From Myxococcus xanthus (GTDB lineage: Bacteria > Myxococcota > Myxococcia > Myxococcales > Myxococcaceae), in assembly GCF_006402735.1 (NCBI RefSeq), contig NZ_CP017174.1:2111001-2175000 (forward strand): a stretch of DNA of 64,000 bases, written 5' to 3'. The notes beneath the pieces were generated by a model. It was not told the origin of the DNA and made no database searches. It saw only the letters and a program-made list of their open reading frames with translations. This document shows positions 29,401-38,329 of the stretch, piece after piece (the first letter of the stretch is position 1; the number at the start of each line of letters is the position of its first letter). The position numbers and the translations under genes are program-made.

Positions 29401-30366
29401 CTGTGAGAAGAAGACCCTTCCATCCAGGCTCACCAGGTCGGGGGGGGACGACGTGAACGACGAGGCCTGGAGGGACAACAGCCGGTAGGTCCCCTCCGCG
29501 GTGCCGTCGCTGCGCCACAGCACGTAGCGGTAGTCCTCGATGCCCTGGGTCTTGAAGTAGAGCAGCGTGCCCGACGAGAACAGCTCGAAGGGGCCGTCAT
29601 GGCTCGACATGTTGGCTGGCATCACGTCCTTCACCATTACCGTGCCGGCGGCGGTGAGGTCGGTCTTCCACAGCGTCCCCCCATACGTCGGGTCGGTGAT
29701 GACGAAGAAGAGCGTGTCTCCCACCCACGCGTGCGTGTGCGACGCGGCTCCCCCGGTGACGCCCGTGGTGAGGCGCGTGGTGCCGGCGGCGGTGCCGTCA
29801 CTCCGCCACAACTCGAAGCCCGACTGGGACGAGGGGGCCGACTTCACGAAGTAGAGCGCGCCGCCGTGCTCCGTCATGAACGCCGGAGGGTGCGTCATCG
29901 AAGCAACCAGCGTGGTGCCCTCGGACGTTCCATCCGTGCGCCAGAGGGCGGAGGTGGTGTTGCTCGGAGCCGTCCGGGCATTGAAGTACAACCTCCCGCC
30001 CATCTCCGTGAGGTTCGACGGCTGTGAAGGCGCGGGGCCTGGGAGTAAATCCCTCACCAGCGACGTGCCCGCCGTCGTCCCATCTGTCTTCCACAGCTCC
30101 ACGTCTCCCGTGCCGTCGTCCGCCGTATAAAAGGTGAACCCGCCGAGCGAGACGAAGCCCTTGGGGCTGAACGAATACACTTCGTGGGTGAGCTCGCCAA
30201 GCAAGAGGTCCTTCACCAGATAAGGCGTGCCAGGAGCGAGGCGCGCGCCCGACGTTTGAGGTGGGGGCGCCGAGGACGCCGGCGCGTCCGAGGTCTCAGC
30301 ACAGGCGACGCCGAGGCACGTGGCCAGGAGCGCACCCGTGCGTACGATGGATTGGATTGGAGTCAT
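26464..30366 (-). CDS. Giant ELWxxDGT-repeat surface protein with HYR domains and MYXO-CTERM tail
   Basis: 1300 residues. The N-terminal signal ends in a lipobox (LGVAC). Residues about 45-900 contain roughly 17 copies of the ELWKTDGTTAGT-type repeat (variants ELWRSDGTAAGT, LWTSDGTESGT, ELWMTDGTEAGT), which build a beta-propeller-like array. Four HYR/Ig-like domains follow, each opening with a DTTAPTLSACP-like motif. The C-terminus has the MYXO-CTERM layout: GGCQAGG, a hydrophobic helix, then Arg-rich RSRRRGAAHAR. MYXO-CTERM proteins are anchored at the cell surface by processing at that cysteine. The ligand is unknown. The stump of a close paralogue lies just upstream. Confidence 0.88.
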   Translation of the reverse strand: MTPIQSIVRTGALLATCLGVACAETSDAPASSAPPPQTSGARLAPGTPYLVKDLLLGELTHEVYSFSPKGFVSLGGFTFYTADDGTGDVELWKTDGTTAGTSLVRDLLPGPAPSQPSNLTEMGGRLYFNARTAPSNTTSALWRTDGTSEGTTLVASMTHPPAFMTEHGGALYFVKSAPSSQSGFELWRSDGTAAGTTRLTTGVTGGAASHTHAWVGDTLFFVITDPTYGGTLWKTDLTAAGTVMVKDVMPANMSSHDGPFELFSSGTLLYFKTQGIEDYRYVLWRSDGTAEGTYRLLSLQASSFTSSPPDLVSLDGRVFFSQWDAQAGNELWVSDGTVAGTQRLLDLRPGPGGAEPTSLVVGGTRLWFTAAVEDRNSQVFVSDGTAQGTRQVTGLPTQELSNAWVAAVAPDGVFVWSAFPGYARELWKTDGTLSGLQKVVTLESKSSFSIEVHPIAGNHLFLSVPAGFLWFSDGTAEGSRALGRVIPDRASGAPRQGFNVGGSLVFLARAPDPFTTDDERYWTSSGSAEGTVLNVGGGSSNGASLRHVGTAGGQSFFWSQRPGIGSGTEHIAELLVTDGDGWWGRPFLFRELPATRYPVGQTPPAAVLGQTLYFGSNGAESQGTSSLWKTDGGLKGTVSVAAVQNGIFNVNPRLFVTAGEHLFFAAGIGLGDESLWTSDGTAPGTRQVKAFLSDDLATPPIRHMVAWGSQVLFWAATEAEGFALWTSDGTESGTRVLTRFSGSPSVFGDPLSTVLMGGQVYFVTWTQGGPARLWRTSGGPAEQVALLEAPSKALVPTRLTAFQGALWFWAYDAGHGYEPWTSDGTAMGTRRVKDIHPGPASATGTPEPMVALGPDGPLVFAASDGPSGLELWMTDGTEAGTVRLADLAPGPDSSSPTELAVAGRHLFFQARTRETGAELWAMERTVQDTSPPDVTCPPSVADEAMRRYSQPVTFASATAVDASGAPPIIRYSHRSGHSFSLGTTAVTVTALDESGNRATCTFDVTVRDTRPPTITCDPTPFRIEATHVEGAPLFIPYSLVTAEDVASEISMEYSIEQGRMLALGTTPITATARDSWGNTASCTFEVIVQDTTAPTLSACPAYLSIEATGPEGASLAFDLPKATDVASRPEVDVTPAMGSLIPLGTSEVLVTARDTAKNQVHCVVPISVNDTTAPQFICPDTQRLVAEPVDGKAAATWPEVIATDRVSGPSLHYSLARGTRLPEGTHPVSITATDAAKNSRSCSFSIVVTKAPTSPEPETPTPRPERGGCQAGGSGASGLSAVLLGWWLTRSRRRGAAHAR

Positions 30367-30420
30367 GGGGTGGGGTGTGAGGAGACGCAGCGCGAGGTGA
30401 CGGTATGCGCTCGACGGCAG

Positions 30421-30845
30421 TCAGCAACTCTCATGCCAGCGATCCCCTCGACGCGGAGGCCGCCCATCCATCCCAGGGAGTGGGCGACCAGCCACGGCTG
30501 TCTCCTCACGCCCACGCCCGGGGTGTGTGCCATGAACGACACGTTTGTACACGGGAGGCCACATCACGGGCAACACGAACAGCCCTCCCCCTGACAGTGC
30601 GGGCCCGCTGCGGAGGCCGTCACGCGAGGAGCGCTCCCCGGACGTGACGGCCCCACGCCTCATGAGCGCGGCCAACGCCAATCCCAGACCGAGCGGGCCC
30701 GCGGTGCCCGATTGCTGACAGCCTCCACCACCAGAACCACCTCCGCCGTCAGGCTTCACGACGACGATGGAGAAGGTGCAACTGCTCGAGTTCCCAGACG
30801 GGTCCCGGGCGGTGACGGTGACGGAGTGGGTGCCCGGGCGCAGAG
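30421..30845 (-). pseudogene. Stump of a second HYR/MYXO-CTERM protein
   Basis: On the minus strand from about 30845 the frame reads LRPGTHSVTVTARDPSGNSS then CTFSIVVVKP: the end of an HYR domain very like the last one of the 1300-residue protein. A GGGGCQQSG cysteine motif and a hydrophobic stretch (GPLGLGLALAALMRRG) follow, again a MYXO-CTERM layout. Everything 5' of this is gone: an in-frame stop stands just upstream and IS3 DNA begins there. The C-terminus runs about 60 residues past the normal Arg cluster, suggesting a further frameshift. Confidence 0.68.
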
Positions 30846-30859
30846 GCGTCCCCTAGGGA

Positions 30860-31279
30860 ATCGACGTCTCCAGCACGATGGCCAAGCCCGAATCTCCAGT
30901 GATGATGGAGGTGCTGTCGAGGCTGGTGCGCCAGCGAGGGGCACCAAGGTACATGCGCAGTGACAACGGACCGGAGTTCGTGGCCTCGGCCATCCTTCAG
31001 TGGGCCGCGGAAGCTCGCATCGAGCTGGCGCACATCGCACCGGGCAGGCCCTGGCAGAACGGCACCGACGAGAGCTTCAACGGACGCCTTCGTGACGAGT
31101 ACCTCAGCAAGGAATGGTTTCACTCCAGGACGGAGGCGAGGGCTGTCATTGAAGCTTGGCGACAGCACTACAACCAAGTCCGACCCCACTCGAGTCTCGG
31201 CTACCTCACGCCTCTGGAATTTCGACGGCAGAGCGAAGCAGTGGTACCCAACCCATCCCGGACGCAGCATCTCTCGTAG
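30860..31279 (+). pseudogene. IS3-family OrfB, C-terminal fragment
   Basis: About 133 codons covering the second and third catalytic motifs of an IS3-type integrase core: [12 protein letters not shown] (Asp), [20 protein letters not shown] (Glu), then [19 protein letters not shown]. The N-terminal half, including the first Asp, is missing. The fragment cuts the MYXO-CTERM paralogue at its left and is followed by a different IS3 element within 20 bases. Confidence 0.8.
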
Positions 31280-31289
31280 TCAGTGGTCC

Positions 31290-32001
31290 GAAGAATCCAG
31301 GCAGGTCACGAGGCGTGTCGCAGCGCCGGGCGTGCGCGCTGTTACAGGTGGCCCGCAGCAGTCTGGGCTACGTCCGTCGCAAGGAGGCGCAGGACGCGGC
31401 GCTGGTGGAGAAGCTGCGAGGTATCGCTCGGGCACGTCCCCGGTTCGGCTACCGGCGGGCCTGGGCGCTGCTGCGGCGCGAAGGGCCTATGGTCAACGTG
31501 AAGCGGGTGCATCGGCTCTGGAGGAAGGAGGGGCTGGCTCTCACTCGAAGGAGTCCGAGAAAGCGCCTTCGGCTCGGACGGCCGCGGCAGCCGAAGCCCG
31601 AGGGCGTCAAGTCCGCCGAAGTACCTCAGAAGCGACAACGGCCCGGAGTTCATCGCCAAGGCCCTGCGAGGGGGGCTGGAGGTCAGCGGCATCCAGACTG
31701 CCTACAGCGACCCGGGCAAGCCCTGGCAGAACGGTACCAACGAGAGCTTCAACGGCCGCTTTCGCGACGAGTGCCTGTCCGCGGAGTGGTTTGCCAGCAG
31801 GAGGGAGGCCGTCGTCCTCATTGAGGCGTGGCGGTACGACTACAACGAGAAGCGTCCGCACAGCAGTCTGGGTTACAAGACAGCCGCGGAGGTCGGCGCT
31901 CGCCGTGCCCATGCCGACCCCGCCGCATCATCCCCCGAGCACGGTATCAGCAGCGCCGCAGGACTCTCGTAACGCGTGGTTCGAAGAACGGGGGCAGATC
32001 A
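31290..32001 (+). mobile_element. IS3-family element, damaged (copy 2 of the 3297-4119 type)
   Basis: The right end TCGAAGAACGGGGGCAGATC (31981-32000) matches the end of copy 1. OrfB begins with VSQRRACALLQVARSSLGYV and reads to RLGRPRQPKPEGVKSAEVP; the same deletion and frameshift as in copy 1 follow, then the C-terminal frame ([13 protein letters not shown] ... SLGYKTAAEVG). Here the C-terminal frame ends at a normal TAA. OrfA and the left inverted repeat are missing. Confidence 0.78.
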
Positions 32002-32293
32002 CATGCGGTCGCCTTCGAGTGGATGGTGCCTCGGTTATTCCGACCCCGGTTCGTCGCTACGGGAACTCGCCGACCTCGTGCTCACCACGCTCACTCGCCT
32101 TGATCCGCTCATGACGCAGCGATCGAATTCTGGGCAGGCACAGGAGGGGCAAGAATGACTGAGATGCGAAGATTCGTAACGCTTCGCCGTGCTCTATCCC
32201 GGTGCGCTTGCCCCAGCTCCACGGACAGCGTGGTCACGCTGCCTGAACGACCTGCTCCAGCGCCGAACACTGGAGCAGGTCGCAATCGTCCAC
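32002..32293. other. Intergenic region with solo element end (copy g)
   Basis: A solo right end of the integrase-core IS family lies at 32080-32142 (TTGATCCGCTCATGACGCAG, CGATCGAATTCTGGGCAGGC). The rest, up to the DUF1552 stop, contains the complementary pair GACCTGCTCCAGCG / CACTGGAGCAGGTC (about 32247-32282), a probable terminator hairpin for the DUF1592-DUF1552 unit. Confidence 0.55.
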
Positions 32294-33718
32294 TCAGGCG
32301 ATGAGCTCGGAGAGCACGCCCTTGGTCAGCGCCGGGTCGCCGAAGTCGTCCAGGTTCCCGCCGGCCGCGTTCCTCAGCCCCACGGCGGTGCCAATCGTGT
32401 TCAGCATCCGGTTGTGGTTGGGATTGCCGCCGCCCGACGCCTCGACGTAGACGCCCTGCTTGAGGAAGCCATTGCAGCTCCCCGCCAGGACGAAGGGCAC
32501 ATTGCGCGCCGAGTGAGCCGGCCCGTTGCCCAGGTCGTTGTACCAGACAGCCACGCCGTGCTCGATGAGTCGCTTTCCGTCCGGCATCTGGTAGGCCACC
32601 AGCCGGTCCAGGAGGTGCTTGAAGGCGCTCGCGAACTGCACGTCCACGTGGTGGTGCAGCAGGTCCGAACCGGTGATGATGCCGCCGCTGGAGTCGTGCG
32701 ACGAGCGACGGTGGGACACGTAATGGAAGTTCTCCATCAACTGCCCCGTGTCCGGGTTGCGGTAGCGCGTGTCGCCGTCGTTGCCGTTGCCCACCTGGAT
32801 GACGGCCGCGCGGTTGGTGCCGCACGCCATCGCCATCACGGCGATGTCCATGTGCAGCCTGGCGGTAGCGAGCACCTCGGTGCCGTCCGTGCTGTCATAG
32901 CCGGGCGCCTGCTGCTGGAGGATGAGCTCCTGGTCCGCGCGCATGCGGCAGCTCAGGGCGACCTCCAGGTCCCGGACGTTGGACAGGTGCAGGTCCAAGC
33001 GCTCATGGTCGGACGCGCTCAGCTCGGGACGCTGCTGGAGCGCCTGGAGCTGGGCCTTCACCAGGTCGTTCACGCTGCGCTGCCGGACGAGGAGCTGCTC
33101 GCGAGCCTCGGGAGTCAGTCCTCCCGGGCCGCCAATCATCGTCTGGTACGCATTCCACGGGTCATGCAGCGCGGCCCGGCGCACGTTGCTGCTCCGGTAG
33201 GAGAGGCAGGGCCCCCCGAGCCAGCCGCCACGCCGGCCCGCGTAGAAGACGAGCGAGTCACGCTGCTGCGGATTGAGCTCGCGGCCGATGCGGTGGTCGA
33301 TGGACTCGCCTCCGGACTCGGAGCCGCCGCCCGCGCCCTCCACCACGGGGCCCCGCGCGGTCAGCCCCTGCATGGCGCCGCGGGCGTGGCCGTCCCCGTA
33401 GTTGTAGTCCCTCATGTTGACGTTGCGCACCAGCAGCAGGTGCGCGCGGTGGTCATTGAGCACGCCCACGGCCCGCCCGGCGATGCTCTCCGCGGTGAGC
33501 GCACCCAGGGCGCGCGGCCAGAAGCGCTCCGGCTCCGCGCCGAGCTCCGACGTCGTCTGGGCCGAGGCGACGCCGTTGGCCTGCCGGAAGAAGATGGCGT
33601 ACGGCAGCGCCCCCGAGTCCGCCGCGCGGGCGGTCCTCGGCATCAGCCCCTCGAGAAACGGCAGGCTCAGCATCGTCCCGCCCAGGCCCTTCAACACCAT
33701 CCGGCGACTCAGCTTCAT
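32294..33718 (-). CDS. DUF1552 protein with Tat signal
   Basis: 474 residues from ATG 33718. The N-terminus SRRMVLKGLGGTMLSLPFLE is a twin-arginine export signal, so it is folded before secretion. The body matches the DUF1552 family (IFFRQANGVASAQ; DHRIGRE; HLSNVRDLEVAL; ENFHYVSHRRSSHD; GGGNPNHNRMLNTI), related to the sulfatase/DUF1501 superfamily and almost always encoded next to DUF1592-type proteins. Its ATGA overlaps the stop of the upstream gene, showing coupling. Function unknown; predicted periplasmic. Confidence 0.88.
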   Translation of the reverse strand: MKLSRRMVLKGLGGTMLSLPFLEGLMPRTARAADSGALPYAIFFRQANGVASAQTTSELGAEPERFWPRALGALTAESIAGRAVGVLNDHRAHLLLVRNVNMRDYNYGDGHARGAMQGLTARGPVVEGAGGGSESGGESIDHRIGRELNPQQRDSLVFYAGRRGGWLGGPCLSYRSSNVRRAALHDPWNAYQTMIGGPGGLTPEAREQLLVRQRSVNDLVKAQLQALQQRPELSASDHERLDLHLSNVRDLEVALSCRMRADQELILQQQAPGYDSTDGTEVLATARLHMDIAVMAMACGTNRAAVIQVGNGNDGDTRYRNPDTGQLMENFHYVSHRRSSHDSSGGIITGSDLLHHHVDVQFASAFKHLLDRLVAYQMPDGKRLIEHGVAVWYNDLGNGPAHSARNVPFVLAGSCNGFLKQGVYVEASGGGNPNHNRMLNTIGTAVGLRNAAGGNLDDFGDPALTKGVLSELIA

Positions 33719-35430
33719 GGCAGCTCCTCCGGGTGGCGATTCACGAAGCCCTCGCTGGTGACGACCTCCACGACGAGGTCGACGATGGACAGGTTGCCCG
33801 CCTTCGACAGCTTTCCGAGCCGCTCCACCAGCGGCACATCCTCGTTGGCGAACGGGCGCCCGTGGAGGTACTGCACCCAGTGCCGCGCGTAGCACGCATG
33901 CACCGCCTCATTGGCCGCGAGTGCGTCCGCCAGGTCGAGCGCGTCGCGCACCGGCACCGTCTCTCCGTTGATGTTGGGAGACGCGCTGGCGTCCACCGGA
34001 TGTCCGTTGTCCGTGGTGCGGTAGCCGCCGATGGCGTCGAAGTTCTCGAAGGGGAAGCCGAGCGGGTTGATGAGGTTCGAGTGGCAGCTGGCGCACGCAG
34101 TCCCTGCCACTTCGGTGTGCGAGGCGACGACCTCGCGATTGGTGCGGCCCTGGGGGGCGGGGAGCGGTGGGATGTTGGCCGGCGGCGCGCCAATCTTCCG
34201 GCAGATGATGCGCTCGGACACGAAGACGCCGCGGTGGATGGGGTCCGGGTCCACCGACGTCGCGTGCGAGGCCAGGAAGCCCACCTGGGTGAGCACGCCC
34301 TTGCGCTCGCGCGAGTCCAGCGTCACGGGGACGAAGTCGGCGGTGAATGTGCCACTCAGCCCGTAGACGCGCGCCAGCTCGTCGTTGACGAAGGTGGCCG
34401 GCGAGGTGAGCAGGTCGCGGTAGCCGCCCTTGCGGGAGAAGACGACGTCCTGGACGAAAAGGGTCGTCTCCCGGGCCGCGTACTCCCCGAGGCGCTCGGA
34501 CACCTGCGGGTAGCGCGTGAGGGAGGGCCGGATGGCGGCATAGCGGGGCACGTCGAAGAGGGTGCGGTGGAAGGCCTCCACCACCTTGTTCGAGCGCGCG
34601 TCCTGGAGCATGCGCCGTGCCTGTGTGGCTACGCCCTCGCGGGAGTGCAGGGTGCCCTCGCTCGCGGCGGCGAACAGGGCGTCGTCCGGCATGGCGCTCC
34701 AGAGGCCGTAGCTCAGCCGCGAAGCCACTTCGTAGTCGTCGAGCGGCACCCGGTCCTGCACGGCCTCCGTGCTGCGCTCCACGCGGTAGAGGAAGTGGGG
34801 CGACTGGAGGAAGGCTTCGATCACCAGCCGGATGCCACCCTCGAAGGCCGACATGTCCGCGTAGGCCTGGGGCCCCTTGCGGTACAGCCCGAGGTAGCTC
34901 TCCACCTCTTCGGACGTCAGCGGGCGCCGGTGCGCGCGCAGGCCGAAGGACTCCACGAAGGCGCGGGCGCGCTCCTCGCCGGTGGCGGCCGACGGAGGCA
35001 GCAGGCGCGCGAGCTTCGTCGCGTCCGTCGTCACCTGGCTGGCGAGCTCCGCGGCGGCGCGCTGGTAGGCGCCCCAGAGGGCCTCGTCGACGGAGAGGGC
35101 GCGCGCATCGTTGTCAAAGAGGAAGCCGCTCTGGGCGGGGTCCGCGCGGAAGGTGCCCGCCAGCGTGGTGGGCGGTGCGTCCAGCCTGAGCAGCTCCTGC
35201 ACGCTGTGGGTCCACTGCACGTGCGTCAGGCGCGCCATCCGCACGGACGGGGCTGGCTTCTCGATGACGGTGGGCGGGGGCGTACCGGGGCCGGGCCCTC
35301 CACCGGGGCCCTCCGGGTTGGAGATCGTTCCTTCGCAGCCAGCAGCCCCGCTCAAGACCAGCCCGAGCACCACCGGGCGCCACCACCGTCCCCGCTCCGC
35401 TGGCTCTCGTGACAACCGTTGTGACCGCAT
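33715..35430 (-). CDS. DUF1592/DUF1588/DUF1585-type secreted lipoprotein with CxxCH motif
   Basis: 571 residues if ATG 35430 (GGAGG 12 bases upstream) is used; ATGs at 35454 and 35469 are alternatives. A lipoprotein signal ends in SGAAGC. The planctomycete/myxobacterial domain order is visible: DUF1587-like MARLTHVQWTHSVQELL, DUF1592 (VIEAFLQSPHFLYRVE), DUF1588 (TQVGFLASHATSVDPDPIHR), DUF1585 (VSFGFVNRHPEE-like end). A CASCH sequence resembles a cytochrome c haem site. It forms a two-gene coupled unit with the DUF1552 gene. Such pairs occur in large numbers in planctomycetes and myxobacteria; the role is unknown. Confidence 0.85.
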   Translation of the reverse strand: MRSQRLSREPAERGRWWRPVVLGLVLSGAAGCEGTISNPEGPGGGPGPGTPPPTVIEKPAPSVRMARLTHVQWTHSVQELLRLDAPPTTLAGTFRADPAQSGFLFDNDARALSVDEALWGAYQRAAAELASQVTTDATKLARLLPPSAATGEERARAFVESFGLRAHRRPLTSEEVESYLGLYRKGPQAYADMSAFEGGIRLVIEAFLQSPHFLYRVERSTEAVQDRVPLDDYEVASRLSYGLWSAMPDDALFAAASEGTLHSREGVATQARRMLQDARSNKVVEAFHRTLFDVPRYAAIRPSLTRYPQVSERLGEYAARETTLFVQDVVFSRKGGYRDLLTSPATFVNDELARVYGLSGTFTADFVPVTLDSRERKGVLTQVGFLASHATSVDPDPIHRGVFVSERIICRKIGAPPANIPPLPAPQGRTNREVVASHTEVAGTACASCHSNLINPLGFPFENFDAIGGYRTTDNGHPVDASASPNINGETVPVRDALDLADALAANEAVHACYARHWVQYLHGRPFANEDVPLVERLGKLSKAGNLSIVDLVVEVVTSEGFVNRHPEELP

Positions 35431-35669
35431 CCTCGGCACGAGCGCCTCCATCATTGGGAGACATACCAATCAGATGGATGACGCGTTCCTGTCAATGTAG
35501 CCGCGACTCGCACGCGCGTCGGTCACATGGCCCGATGACACGGATACTGAAAAACTCGTGTCACGCGTGCATACGTGGTTCATCAGACCCGACTTTTCGT
35601 GCGGGCCTCGCGGAAAGTGTGGAGGAGGCGCCACATGCGTGGGGGACAGACCCCCTCAATGCGCCGGTG

Positions 35670-37040
35670 CTACAGCCTCAGATACACGCCGAGCTGACCG
35701 CTGAAGTACAGGTCCTTGGCGCCGCCGGCGAAGACCGGGGCTCCCTCCGCGGCGTCGGTGGTGAAGGAGTAGCTCCGCATCTCTCCGCCCAGCCGCAGAC
35801 CCAGCATGCGCGTCAGGGCGAACTCCACGGCGAGCTCGCCATCGAGTCCGGAGCCGCTCAGCTCCGGGATGTAGTCGTCCGAGGACAGCTCGCCGCCGCT
35901 CAGCACGTGCTGGTAGCCCACGCGCGCGGCGATGGCCCATCGCTCGGTGAGCGCCTTGCGCAGGCCCAGCTCCACGTGCGCGAAGCGGTAGTCCACGTCG
36001 GGCAGGGCGAAGGTGCTCTCCGGCGGGCGTTCCACCGCGAAGGAGTGGGTGCCGTACAGCGCGCCCACCGAGACCTCCAGCCACCGCAGCGGCAGGCGGA
36101 AGCGCAGGCCTCCCTCCAGGAGCTGCGCGGTGGTGCCGTACTTGGAGCCATCCGGGAGCCGCGTGGACAGCCCGAGGGCGCGTGAGCCCCGCGCCACGAT
36201 ACCCAGGTTGTGGACCATCCCATCCGTGAAGTGGGAGAGCGGGAAGTAGCTCACCGCGAGGCTCGCCGCCGCGGCGCTGTTGAGGCTGTAGTCGGGCAGC
36301 TCGTTGGCGTTGTTGCCCGAGAAGTTGAAGCGGCGGAACAGCCCCTGTCCGGACAGCAGCGCCTCCAGGATGGGGCCGTCCAGGTTGCGAAGGCCGGCTG
36401 CCTTCGGCTCGGGCTTCACCGGCGGCTCCTCCTTCTTCACGGTGGGCGGAGGCGGCTTCACCACCGCCGGGCGCGGTGCCTCCGCGATGGGGGCCGGGGG
36501 CGTGACCTCCGGCTCGGAGACAGGAGTCGGAGGCATGACGGCGGCAGGCGGGAGGCTCTGCTCCGGGCCCGCCTTCAGGGCCGCGCCCAGCTTGGGCTCG
36601 AGCTCGCGCCGCACGTCGGGGAAGGCGCGGTGGGTGCGGACGTCCCAGCGCTCCTCCGCGAGGAGGGTGCCGTCCTTGCCGGAGTAGGCGCGGACCTCCA
36701 CGTCCCAGCGCTTCGTCCCCTTCACCGAGGCGAGGATCAGCACGTCCGCGCCGAGCTTCTTCGCCAGCGACTGCCGCTGCTCATCCGTCTTCGGACCGCC
36801 GCGGATGCGCCTCACTTGGGCATCCACCTTCTTCGCGGGCAGCACCTCTCGCCCGCGTCCCTTCTTGCCCAGCTCCTGCGTCAGCACCCTGCGCAGCGCA
36901 TCCGCCTGGCGGCCCTCCGGGCGCAGCACCGCCACCTGGGTCTTCTGCGCCTGCGTCTTCTTCGCCTGCGCGGCCTCGGCCGGGCGGTACGACACGACCA
37001 TCGCCAGCACCAGCAACACCCATCCCGCGATGCGGCTCAC
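35670..37040 (-). CDS. Secreted protein with Pro-rich linker and C-terminal outer-membrane beta-barrel
   Basis: 456 residues. Signal peptide MSRIAGWVLLVLAMVVSYRP, cleavage near AEAAQA. Residues about 35-150 form an alpha/beta domain like periplasmic LpoB/TolB-type proteins (VAVLRPEGRQADALRRVLTQ; LGADVLILASVKG). A Pro/Lys-rich linker (about 160-215) leads to a barrel of about 240 residues with amphipathic strands (SLAVSYFPL, RFRLPLRWLEVSVGALYG, SGQLGVYLRL, with a C-terminal Leu typical of barrel ends). It is probably an envelope protein spanning periplasm and outer membrane. No partner genes. Confidence 0.75.
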   Translation of the reverse strand: MSRIAGWVLLVLAMVVSYRPAEAAQAKKTQAQKTQVAVLRPEGRQADALRRVLTQELGKKGRGREVLPAKKVDAQVRRIRGGPKTDEQRQSLAKKLGADVLILASVKGTKRWDVEVRAYSGKDGTLLAEERWDVRTHRAFPDVRRELEPKLGAALKAGPEQSLPPAAVMPPTPVSEPEVTPPAPIAEAPRPAVVKPPPPTVKKEEPPVKPEPKAAGLRNLDGPILEALLSGQGLFRRFNFSGNNANELPDYSLNSAAAASLAVSYFPLSHFTDGMVHNLGIVARGSRALGLSTRLPDGSKYGTTAQLLEGGLRFRLPLRWLEVSVGALYGTHSFAVERPPESTFALPDVDYRFAHVELGLRKALTERWAIAARVGYQHVLSGGELSSDDYIPELSGSGLDGELAVEFALTRMLGLRLGGEMRSYSFTTDAAEGAPVFAGGAKDLYFSGQLGVYLRL

Positions 37041-37184
37041 AGGGCCACCTCCTTGGAGCGGACAGACGAGGTGGAAGCGGCCGGGAGGACAGAGACGAAG
37101 GGGCGGGAACGCATGGGTGCTCGGCTTCCAGTGACGAGACGGGGGGCTGCCTCAGCCCAAAGCAATTGAGGGGCCAACATCCCG

Positions 37185-37490
37185 GAGCTTATCGCTGATC
37201 TCGGTAGGAGCGCGTGGAACCAGGTGATGATGCCCACCGCGAGGTGCAGCATTCCCAGATAGGTGTCTTCGCGCTTCTCCCATCGCACCAGCAGTCGTCG
37301 GAAGCGATTCAGCCAGGAGTGCCCGCGCTCCACCGTCGCGCCTTCTGTCGAGCGTGGCTCGTCTTGGTGCGCACTCCTTTACCTCGTCGAGGTACGTGAA
37401 GCGTGAAGCAGAACTCTTTCGCCAGCCGCCGTACCTCGTCGTAGTCATAGCCTCTGTCCACCCAGAGGTGCTGACGTGAGGATGCGCTTG
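37185..37490 (-). pseudogene. IS5-family transposase, C-terminal fragment, frameshifted
   Basis: Two minus-strand frames give WVDRGYDYDEVRRLAKE ... KTSHARQKARRW and then VERGHSWLNRFRRLLVRWEK, the conserved C-terminal Glu region of IS5-type transposases. The frames are offset near 37330. The N-terminal part is absent; an IS3 fragment sits where it should continue. Confidence 0.72.
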
Positions 37491-37497
37491 CCCGGGT

Positions 37498-38290
37498 TTT
37501 GTGGACAGGTGGGTTAAGCAGCCAGCGGCACCTGTGAGGCGGTCTTCTCGAACTCGACAGGGCTGACGTAGCCAAGCGCGGAGTGCCGCCGCTGGCGGTT
37601 GTAGAACACCTCGATGAACTCGAACAAGGCAGCCTTCGCGGACTCACGCGTAAGGAAGTCCTCTCGTGCACCAGCTCCGTCTTCAACGTGGAGAAGAAGC
37701 TCTCCACCACGGCATCGTCCCAGCAGTTGCCCTTGCGGCTCATGTTGCACCGGATGCCGCGGGCAGTCAGCGCTCGCTGGTAGTCCGCACAGGCGTATTG
37801 GCTGCCGCGGTCCGAGTGGGGCACGAGTCCTGCGGGAGGACGGCGTCCCTTGAGCGCCATGTCGAGGGCCGAGAGCGCCAGGTGTCTGTCGATGCAGTGG
37901 TCCATGGCCCAGCCGATGACGCGCCGGCTGAAGAGGTCCTGCACCACCGCGAGGTACAGCCAGCCTTCCCGCGTGGGCACGTACGTGATGTCTGTCGCCC
38001 AGGCTCGGTCGGGCGCGGGCGGATTGAAGTCGCGGGCCAGGACGTTGGGGGCCACCGGCAGGCCATGCTTGGAGTCCGTGGTGCGCACGAATTTCCTGCG
38101 TCTGCGAGCGCGCAGTCCCTCCCGACGCATCAGCCGGGCCACGCGGTGGCGGCCTACCGTCTGCCCCTGGGCCTTCAGCTGGCTGGACGGCCAGGCGCGC
38201 GCGGCCCCGGACATCGGAGTGTTGGGCGAGGCCTTCCGCACAGCGCGAACCACGAAGGTAAAGATGCCCACGGACCCGCTGCTCCACATC
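37498..38290 (-). pseudogene. IS3-family OrfB, frameshifted, lacking 5' end
   Basis: From 38289 the frame carries RVARLMRREGLRARRRRKF, the core DDE motifs (RAWATDITYVPTREGWLYLA; VPHSDRGSQYA; GNCWDDAVVESFFSTLKTEL) and then shifts near 37665. The end (FEFIEVFYNRQRRHSALGYV, stop at 37514) is in another frame. All three catalytic acidic residues are present, but the frame break and missing OrfA make it inactive. A related piece, also minus strand, recurs at 40446-40610. Confidence 0.8.
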
Positions 38291-38329
38291 GAGCTGGCGT
38301 GGCCATGAGCCTGAGGATGATTTCAGACC

